From Hymenobacter negativus (GTDB lineage Bacteria; Bacteroidota; Bacteroidia; Cytophagales; Hymenobacteraceae), in NCBI RefSeq assembly GCF_017571495.1, contig NZ_JAGETZ010000001.1, forward strand, positions 868,001 to 932,000: a DNA stretch of 64,000 nucleotides, read 5' to 3'. Below, one piece after another: positions 58,697 to 64,000 of this stretch (position 1 is its first letter; every line of letters begins with the position of its first letter). A program made the translations under genes and the position numbers. The notes under the pieces are model-generated. The model was given only the letters and a program-made list of their open reading frames with translations, was not told the DNA's origin and searched no databases.

Positions 58697-59670
58697 TACC
58701 TACTCACCACCTCGTCTAGCCGCAGCCGCCGCTCAATGGCTTCCGTCGCTTTTTCCAGGATGTTGAAGGCGTTTTTGGCCATTGTATTTCCGTTGTCCAG
58801 CGTGGGGTTGATTTCGACCATCTCGAAGCACACCACTCGGTCGTTTTCCAGCAGGTCCTGGCAGAGGTTTTCGGCTTCGGAGAGGTAGAGTCCGTCCTCC
58901 ACGGGCGTGCCCGTGCCGATGCTGAAGCTGGAATCGAGGCTATCCACGTCGAAGGAAATGTAGACCAGGTCGCAGAAGCGCAAGTGCTCGTAAATCTCGC
59001 GGGCGAGGCGGCGCGAACCCTTGGCCTTGATTTCGGGCAGCCGAATCCATTTAATGCCTAACTCTTCGATGAGAGCGTCTTCCTCCTCCTCGGTGTCGCG
59101 CACCACCACGTACACCAGGTGTTCGGGCTTGAGCTTGGGGCCGGGCTCGCCCAGGTTTTGCAGGCGGCGCCAGAAGAATTCGGTTTCCGGGTCGGGGATG
59201 TTGCGCTGGTGCTTCAGGTTATCGACGCCCAGCGAGGCGGCCAGCGGCATGCCGTGCACGTTGCCGCTGGGCGTGGTGTAGGGCGAGTGGATGTCGGCGT
59301 GGGCATCAATCCAAATCACGCCCAGCGTCTTGGCCGGGTACGCGGCCTTGATGCCGGCAATGGTGGCGTTGGCCGAGCTGTGGTCGCCGGCCAGCACCAG
59401 CGGAAACTCGCCGAAGCGCAGCGTCTGCTCCACGGCATTGGCAATGCCTTTTTGCACCGTATAAATGCTGTCGATGTGCTTGGCAAACGGGAAGTGGTTT
59501 TTCTCGAACAGCACATGGTTCAAATCGGGCAGCACCACGGAGTTGAACCGGCGGAAATAGTCGGAGCCTTTGTTGAGGCAGGCCACGCGCAGGGCGTCGA
59601 TGCCCATGCTGGAGCCACGGGTACCGGCCCCGAGCTCGGAGCGGACTTCCAGAAGTTTGATGCGTTTCAT
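58696..59670 (-). CDS. Arginase/agmatinase family hydrolase (probable arginase)
   Basis: A 324-residue ureohydrolase starting at ATG 59670 (MKRIKLLEVRSELGAGTRG). Mn-binding motifs: AGDHSSANA, WIDAHADIHSP and ISFDVDSLDSS. NVHGMPLAASLG and the late GLYLSEAE also fit arginases. It should hydrolyse arginine to ornithine and urea, or a related guanidino substrate such as agmatine or formiminoglutamate. The divergent neighbour is an arginine decarboxylase, so agmatine must also be considered. Confidence 0.85.
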   Translation of the reverse strand: MKRIKLLEVRSELGAGTRGSSMGIDALRVACLNKGSDYFRRFNSVVLPDLNHVLFEKNHFPFAKHIDSIYTVQKGIANAVEQTLRFGEFPLVLAGDHSSANATIAGIKAAYPAKTLGVIWIDAHADIHSPYTTPSGNVHGMPLAASLGVDNLKHQRNIPDPETEFFWRRLQNLGEPGPKLKPEHLVYVVVRDTEEEEDALIEELGIKWIRLPEIKAKGSRRLAREIYEHLRFCDLVYISFDVDSLDSSFSIGTGTPVEDGLYLSEAENLCQDLLENDRVVCFEMVEINPTLDNGNTMAKNAFNILEKATEAIERRLRLDEVVSR

Positions 59671-59892
59671 CGGAGGGTGGGATTTTGGGATAGCAGGATG
59701 GCGGCATCGTTCCAAAACTGTTTTTTAGGTTTCAAGCCGCAGGCTTAAAACTTAAAATCAAGTCTTCGAGCGCTGCCTTGCGGCAGAAGAATCTGCCGTA
59801 GCCAAGTCGCTAATATTCCATCGTCACGATGCGAGGCGGGATAAGGCCAGAACAACGAATTGTTATGCCGGCCGTTATCCTGGCCCCGGCGG

Positions 59893-59900
59893 TACTTTTG
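59893..59900 (+). promoter_or_regulatory. Putative -7 box TACTTTTG before the decarboxylase gene
   Basis: Exact TAnnTTTG 47 bases before ATG 59948, in the 277-bp divergent region shared with arginase. That region also has the small hairpins CTGCC / GGCAG near 59774-59800. A -33 box at usual spacing was not found. Confidence 0.4.
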
Positions 59901-59947
59901 TACTGCCCGCCGCAAAGGTCGGGCTTTTTCGCCGTTTTCAAAACCGA

Positions 59948-61345
59948 ATGGATACGTACCAAGACCTCATCTCCCAGACCTTCGACTTTCCCACGGCCGA
60001 CTTCACCGTGCAGGACCACGAGCTGCAATTCCACGGCATCGACCTCATGGCGCTGGTCGAAAAATACGGCACCCCGCTCCGCCTCACCTACCTCCCCAAA
60101 ATCAGCTCCCAGATTCAGCGGGCCAAGAAATGGTTTGCCGACGGCATTGCCAGCACCGGCTACACCGGCACCTACTCCTACGCCTACTGCACTAAGTCGT
60201 CGCACTTCCGCTTCATCCTCGAAGAAGCCCTGAAAAACGACATCCACCTCGAAACCTCGTCGTGGTTCGACATCAGCATCATCCGCAACCTGCACCAGCA
60301 GGGCAAGGTCGACAAGCAGAAGCACATCATCTGCAATGGCTTCAAACCCGAGGCTTACAAGAAGGAAATTGCCGACCTCATCAACGACGGGTTTGTGAAC
60401 TGCATGCCCATCATCGATTCGCCCAACGAAATCGAGTACTACCACGACCACGTCAACGAGAAAGTAAACATGGGCATGCGCCTGGCTTCCGATGAGGAGC
60501 CGCGCTTCCAGTTCTACACCTCGCGCCTGGGCGTGCGCTACGCCGACGCCATCCCCATCTACGAGCAGCGCATCAAGGACGACCCGCGCTTCACGCTCAC
60601 CATGCTGCACTACTTCATCAGCACGGGCATCAAGGACACGTCCTATTACTGGTCGGAGCTGAGCCGCTTCGTGCACAAGTATTGCGAGCTGCGCAAGGTG
60701 TGCCCCACCCTCACCACCATCGACATTGGCGGCGGCCTGCCCATCCAAACCAGCATCCAGCCCGACTACGACTACCCCTATATGGTAGCCGAAATCCTGC
60801 GCACCATCCAGCGCATCTGCAAGGAGGAAGGCGTGCCCGAGCCCCACATTTTCACCGAGTTCGGCATCTTCACGGTGGGCGAAAGCGGGGCCACCATCTA
60901 CAGCATTCTCGACGAGAAGCTGCAGAACGACAAGGAGCTCTGGTACATGATTGACGGCTCGTTTATCACCAACCTGCCCGACACCTGGGCCCTGAACCAG
61001 CGCTTCATCATGCTGGCCCTCAACGGCTGGAACAAGTCCTACAAGAAAATCCAGCTCGGTGGCCTCACCTGCGACTCACAGGACTACTACAACTCCGAAA
61101 AGCACATCTACCAAACCTTCCTGCCCGAGCGCAAGCCCGCCGATGCGCAGCCGCTCTACGTGGGCTTCTTCCACACCGGCGCGTATCAGGAGAGCCTCAG
61201 CGGCTACGGCGGCATCAAGCACTGCCTTATCCCCGCGCCGCAGCACGTCATCCTCGACCGCGCCGAAGACGGCACCCTCACCGATACCGTTTTCGCCCCG
61301 CAGCAGGAAGCCGGCAGTATGATGCGCATCCTCGGATACGAATAA
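59948..61345 (+). CDS. PLP-dependent arginine decarboxylase (alanine racemase-fold)
   Basis: A 465-residue protein of the ODC/DAPDC/arginine decarboxylase fold. The PLP Lys is probably in YAYCTKSSHF; FTEFGIFTVGESGA and IDIGGGLP form the phosphate-binding part, and the C-terminal GLTCDSQD carries the catalytic Cys region. It resembles the decarboxylases annotated as SpeA-like in Bacteroidota, making agmatine for polyamine synthesis. The enzyme is shorter than E. coli SpeA (~660). The exact substrate is inferred from family and from the arginase neighbour. Confidence 0.85.
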   Translation: MDTYQDLISQTFDFPTADFTVQDHELQFHGIDLMALVEKYGTPLRLTYLPKISSQIQRAKKWFADGIASTGYTGTYSYAYCTKSSHFRFILEEALKNDIHLETSSWFDISIIRNLHQQGKVDKQKHIICNGFKPEAYKKEIADLINDGFVNCMPIIDSPNEIEYYHDHVNEKVNMGMRLASDEEPRFQFYTSRLGVRYADAIPIYEQRIKDDPRFTLTMLHYFISTGIKDTSYYWSELSRFVHKYCELRKVCPTLTTIDIGGGLPIQTSIQPDYDYPYMVAEILRTIQRICKEEGVPEPHIFTEFGIFTVGESGATIYSILDEKLQNDKELWYMIDGSFITNLPDTWALNQRFIMLALNGWNKSYKKIQLGGLTCDSQDYYNSEKHIYQTFLPERKPADAQPLYVGFFHTGAYQESLSGYGGIKHCLIPAPQHVILDRAEDGTLTDTVFAPQQEAGSMMRILGYE

Positions 61346-61392
61346 TTCAATTTCGCCGTTAGAAAACTTAGCAGAATATAGGGTTGGCTGCT

Positions 61393-61400
61393 TATCTTTG
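61393..61400 (+). promoter_or_regulatory. Putative -7 box TATCTTTG for the small lipoprotein
   Basis: Exact TAnnTTTG, 40 bases before ATG 61441. TTAG at 61366-61369 and TTG at 61384-61386 are candidate upstream elements, neither at ideal spacing. Confidence 0.45.
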
Positions 61401-61440
61401 AAGCCCAGCCCGTCATCCCTCACTCGTTTTAATATAAATT

Positions 61441-61596
61441 ATGAAAAAGTTCGTATTGCTCGCCGCCGCCGGTGCCGCCCTGACCCTCGGTGCCTGCAAC
61501 CGCCAGAAGTGCCCCGCCTACAGCAGCACCAAGGAAGCCAACCGCGTTTCCTCGCCCATCACGGCCAGCACTGCTACACCCGCCGCGCGCCAGTAG
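61441..61596 (+). CDS. Small lipoprotein (51 aa)
   Basis: ATG 61441 to TAG 61594-61596 encodes 51 residues: a lipoprotein signal MKKFVLLAAAGAALTLGAC with lipidated Cys19, then a 32-residue Ser/Thr/Ala-rich tail starting NRQKCPAYSSTKEANR. Similar very small lipoproteins are common in Hymenobacter-like genomes; function is unknown. It has its own -7-type box upstream and a strong terminator downstream, so it is a single-gene transcript. Confidence 0.75.
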   Translation: MKKFVLLAAAGAALTLGACNRQKCPAYSSTKEANRVSSPITASTATPAARQ

Positions 61597-61616
61597 TCTT
61601 ATTGGTTATGAAATAA

Positions 61617-61650
61617 AAAGGCCGGCCTCCCGCATGGGAGGCCGGCCTTT
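61617..61650. terminator. Strong terminator after the small lipoprotein
   Basis: Fifteen-base arms AAAGGCCGGCCTCCC (61617-61631) and GGGAGGCCGGCCTTT (61636-61650) around GCAT, followed by TTTTA. It also works for the convergent gene at 61652. Confidence 0.92.
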
Positions 61651-61651
61651 T

Positions 61652-62065
61652 TTATGGCTTGCTGATTCGGTAGCGCTTGATAAAACCCGTTTTATCTGTT
61701 GGATTCGGGCCGAAAACAGACACCTCAGTATAGGTTGGAAACCGGCGGTATATGGTGATGCTCTCGCTGCCCGCTGCCTTCACCACCGAATCACCCACTT
61801 GAATATATTGTTGCCCGGCAGCAGTAAGAACGAGCGCCTGCGTTTCGCCGGTGGCCAGCTTCACCTTTTGAGTTCCAGGGGAATTAGACAATATCTTGTC
61901 CACGCGACTGGATAACGGCAATACTTTGTAGCGTTCTAGTTCGCGCTTATTGCCAGCCGTTGTGGTGAAGTAAAAGATTACCTGACCCACAATGACCCAT
62001 GCCATCAGAAAAACGGTGTTGCGGTTCTTAGCCAGCCAGCCTGGCCTTTTATCGGCGTCTGTCAT
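61652..62065 (-). CDS. Single-pass membrane protein, unknown function
   Basis: A 137-residue protein with one N-terminal membrane helix (NTVFLMAWVIVGQVIFYFTT) and an extracytoplasmic domain of about 100 residues with beta-type alternation (KVKLATGETQALVLTAAGQQ, YIQVGDSVVKAAG). Its ATG overlaps the stop of the HAD phosphatase gene by four bases, so the two are coupled. The domain was not recognised. Confidence 0.65.
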   Translation of the reverse strand: MTDADKRPGWLAKNRNTVFLMAWVIVGQVIFYFTTTAGNKRELERYKVLPLSSRVDKILSNSPGTQKVKLATGETQALVLTAAGQQYIQVGDSVVKAAGSESITIYRRFPTYTEVSVFGPNPTDKTGFIKRYRISKP

Positions 62066-62574
62066 TGCCCTAATATAATTTCAGTAGCCGCCCGCAAATC
62101 GGCCACGTGCGGCGCGAAGCCAGCTTCTTCCTCCCCCACCAGAATGCCGCACACGCCCACCGCCGCGCCGGCCTCCATGTCGCGCAACCGGTCGCCCACT
62201 ATCCAGCATTGCGCCACGTCTAGGTTGAAGCGCGCCACGGCTTTTTCTAACATGCCCGAATCAGGCTTGCGCAGGATGGACTCGCTCACGCTGGGGTGCG
62301 CATCGCTGAAGTAGAGCGCATCAATAGCATCAGCGCAGGCGGCTTGCAGCTTGGCGTGGCAGGCACGGACGGCGGCGGCGGTGTAGAGCTTTTTGGCGAT
62401 GCCGGCCTGGTTGGTGACTACTATCAGATAATAGCCGGCGGCTTTGAGCCGGACCAGGCTTTCGGGCACACCGGGGCAGATGATGAATTTCTCCGTCTCC
62501 CACACGTAGGTGCCGATTTCCTCGTTCAGCACGCCGTCGCGGTCAAGGAAAATGGCTTTGTTTTTTGCTGTCAT
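62062..62574 (-). CDS. HAD-IIIA phosphatase (GmhB / HisB-N like)
   Basis: A 170-residue HAD enzyme starting at ATG 62574: motif I FLDRDGVLNEE (DxDGV), motif II VVTNQAGIAK, motif III/IV KPDSGML and CWIVGDRLRDMEAG. This is the layout of D-glycero-D-manno-heptose-1,7-bisphosphate 7-phosphatase and histidinol-phosphatase. The Cys-rich zinc loop of GmhB is not clear, so the substrate is open. The first gene of a two-gene operon; divergent from the HemY-type gene across a palindromic element. Confidence 0.85.
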   Translation of the reverse strand: MTAKNKAIFLDRDGVLNEEIGTYVWETEKFIICPGVPESLVRLKAAGYYLIVVTNQAGIAKKLYTAAAVRACHAKLQAACADAIDALYFSDAHPSVSESILRKPDSGMLEKAVARFNLDVAQCWIVGDRLRDMEAGAAVGVCGILVGEEEAGFAPHVADLRAATEIILGQ

Positions 62575-62587
62575 TATAACAAAGGAA

Positions 62588-62694
62588 GTAGCGCGAACTT
62601 TGTAGTTCGCATTCCCGCGCCGCCAACGAATCGTAAACACGGCATGGGAACGCGCACTACACCGCAGGACAGCGGCAGCTAAAGTTCGCGCTAC
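62588..62694. repeat. 107-bp nested palindromic element (MITE-like) ending at the hemG start codon
   Basis: Terminal arms GTAGCGCGAACTTT (62588-62601) and AAAGTTCGCGCTAC (62681-62694) are perfect. Inside, GTAGTTCGCATTCCC pairs with GGGAACGCGCACTAC at 12 of 15 positions. The right end touches ATG 62695. It covers the divergent promoter region of the HAD and HemY genes. Confidence 0.88.
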
Positions 62695-64000
62695 ATGAAA
62701 ATTGCTATTATTGGCGGCGGCATCAGCGGCCTTACCCTGGCTTGGTACTTACAAAAAAGCGGCATACCCTACGACCTCTTTGAGGCCGACGCCCAACCCG
62801 GCGGCAACCTGCACAGCTGGGCTGCGCCGGAAGGCTACCTGCTCGAAATCGGCCCCAACTCGCTGCAACTAAGCGCCGAGCTGGAAGAGCTGCTAGCCGA
62901 CCTCAACCTGACCGACCAGATTGAGGATGCCGCCGCCGTGAGCCAAAACCGCTACGTGCTGCGCGCCGGCCGCTACCAGATTCTGCCCAGCTCGCCCCCT
63001 ACCCTGCTCACCAACGGCTTTTTCAGCCTCAAAGCGAAGTGGCAGCTGCTGAAAGAATTCCGCCAGCCCGCCGCGCCCCTTGACCCCACCGAAACCGTAG
63101 CGCATTTTTTCCGGCGCCGCTTCGGCCCGGAAATCGTGGACTACGCTGTCAACCCTTTCATGGCCGGCATCTACGCCGGCGACCCGGAGCAGCTGCTCAT
63201 CAACAAGACGTTTCCGCAGCTGGCGGCACTGGAGCAGCAACACGGCTCGGTGCTGCGCGGGCTGATGAAAAGCGGCAAAGGCGCGGGCCGCCGGCGCATC
63301 ATCACCCTCAAAGGCGGGGCACAAACCATTCCGCAAACCATCGCCGCTCAGCTCACCAATTACCAGTCCAGCACCTCCGTCACGGCCATTTCGCGGGCCA
63401 CCGATGGCACCTACCAAGTGGAGCTGAGGGGCCCACAAGGCCTGGAAGCCGCGCCCGGCTACACCCACCTCGCCCTGGCACTGCCCGCCTACGCCGCCGC
63501 GCCGCTGCTCGAAACACTGTTCCCGCAGGCCGCTGCCGCACTGGCCGCCGTCAACTATCCGCCAATGAGCGCCGTGTACTCAGCCTATGACCGGGCCGCC
63601 GTAACGCACCCGCTCAACGGTTTCGGCGCCCTAAATCCCAAGGTGGAAGGCACCTACGCGGCCGGCTCTATCTGGACCAGCAGCATCTACCCGCAGCGGG
63701 TGCCGACGGGACAGGTACTCTTCACCACCTTCGTGGGCGGGGCGCAATACGAGGAAGCCGCCCGCCAACCAGAAGCCGCCCAGAAAGCTGCTGTGCACGC
63801 CGAACTGAGCAAGTTTTACGGCATTTCGGGGGCTCCGCGCTGGCAGTACCGCTACAGCTGGCCGCGCAGTATTCCGCAATTCGATACGCACATTATCGCT
63901 GCTCATGCTGCCGCCGATGCGCTGACTGCCGAGAATGTCATTTCCATAGCCAATTGGCGCGCCGGTGTGGGCGTGCCCGACTGCATTCGCTACGCCCGCA
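62695..64000 (+). CDS. Protoporphyrinogen/coproporphyrinogen oxidase (HemY family), 3' end cut by window edge
   Basis: The frame is open for 435 codons from ATG 62695 to the window end. FAD-binding motif IAIIGGGISGLTLAWYL, then FEADAQPGGNLHSW and EIGPNSLQ, which are typical of HemY-type oxidases. FMAGIYAGDPEQLLI and LKGGAQTIPQTIA, and the late ANWRAGVGVPDC, fit the family. It oxidises the porphyrinogen step of haem synthesis at the membrane. Which porphyrinogen is used cannot be told from this part. The start codon directly follows a palindromic repeat, so the promoter must be inside or beyond that element. Confidence 0.88.
   Translation, partial: MKIAIIGGGISGLTLAWYLQKSGIPYDLFEADAQPGGNLHSWAAPEGYLLEIGPNSLQLSAELEELLADLNLTDQIEDAAAVSQNRYVLRAGRYQILPSSPPTLLTNGFFSLKAKWQLLKEFRQPAAPLDPTETVAHFFRRRFGPEIVDYAVNPFMAGIYAGDPEQLLINKTFPQLAALEQQHGSVLRGLMKSGKGAGRRRIITLKGGAQTIPQTIAAQLTNYQSSTSVTAISRATDGTYQVELRGPQGLEAAPGYTHLALALPAYAAAPLLETLFPQAAAALAAVNYPPMSAVYSAYDRAAVTHPLNGFGALNPKVEGTYAAGSIWTSSIYPQRVPTGQVLFTTFVGGAQYEEAARQPEAAQKAAVHAELSKFYGISGAPRWQYRYSWPRSIPQFDTHIIAAHAAADALTAENVISIANWRAGVGVPDCIRYAR

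Noticed and set aside
1..64000. tRNA, rRNA or riboswitch genes
   Set aside because: No T-arm-like or rRNA-like sequence was seen in the intergenic regions; a covariance-model search would be decisive and could not be run.

Overview
The window looks like a chromosomal segment of a GC-rich Bacteroidota bacterium, most likely Hymenobacter or a close relative in the Cytophagales. Reasons: secreted proteins end in type IX secretion (T9SS) C-terminal sorting domains, several starts carry TAnnTTTG-type -7 boxes instead of Shine-Dalgarno sites, and the gene set (LytTR/LytS pair, ABC permease fused to an M1 peptidase, PL1 and PL9 pectate lyases, Thg1-like protein, VUT-family transporter) fits that group. 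No rRNA, tRNA, CRISPR array, transposase or phage gene was seen. Genus is inferred, not proven.

Layout. 1-6.8 kb: SPL-type radical SAM protein (cut by the left edge), 2H phosphoesterase, GT39-like membrane glycosyltransferase, zinc-ribbon protein, then a two-gene unit of a polynucleotide-kinase-like ATPase and a Thg1-like 3'-5' polymerase. 6.9-13.1 kb: YfcC transporter, a 21-bp minisatellite, a CotH-type T9SS protein, a tyrosine phosphatase and unknown genes. 13.3-19.8 kb: GH13 enzyme and GT3 glycogen synthase with YitT, nitroreductase and DUF4198 genes. 19.9-30.5 kb: STAS protein, RNase Z, VUT transporter, TrpS, CoA transferase, a small ABC unit, a methyltransferase and a DEAD-box helicase with an RGG/Pro-rich tail. 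30.6-35.7 kb: two pectate lyases (PL1, PL9) sharing almost the same C-terminal half. 36.2-47.7 kb: SDRs, MenA, glutathione peroxidase, HelD-type helicase, LOG protein, ArgS, AraC regulator and ADP-ribosylglycohydrolase. 48.0-55.9 kb: ABC/M1-peptidase exporter followed by a LytTR/LytS two-component system. 56.0-64.0 kb: an AT-rich esterase gene, a second 21-bp minisatellite, divergent arginase and arginine decarboxylase genes, a small lipoprotein, a HAD phosphatase, and a HemY-type oxidase cut by the right edge.

Working together. Kinase plus Thg1-like protein could form an RNA 5'-end repair unit. GH13 and GT3 fit storage glucan metabolism. The pectate lyases fit secreted pectin breakdown. Arginase and arginine decarboxylase compete for arginine (urea/ornithine versus agmatine/polyamines).

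Intergenic space is rich in hairpins. One group is REP-like with GAACGTCATGC cores, another has TAGCGCGAAC / GTTCGCGCTA arms, and there are many GCCCCGC-type bidirectional terminators. The best candidates for something undescribed are the kinase/Thg1 pair, the two 21-bp heptad-encoding minisatellites, and the palindromic elements abutting start and stop codons.
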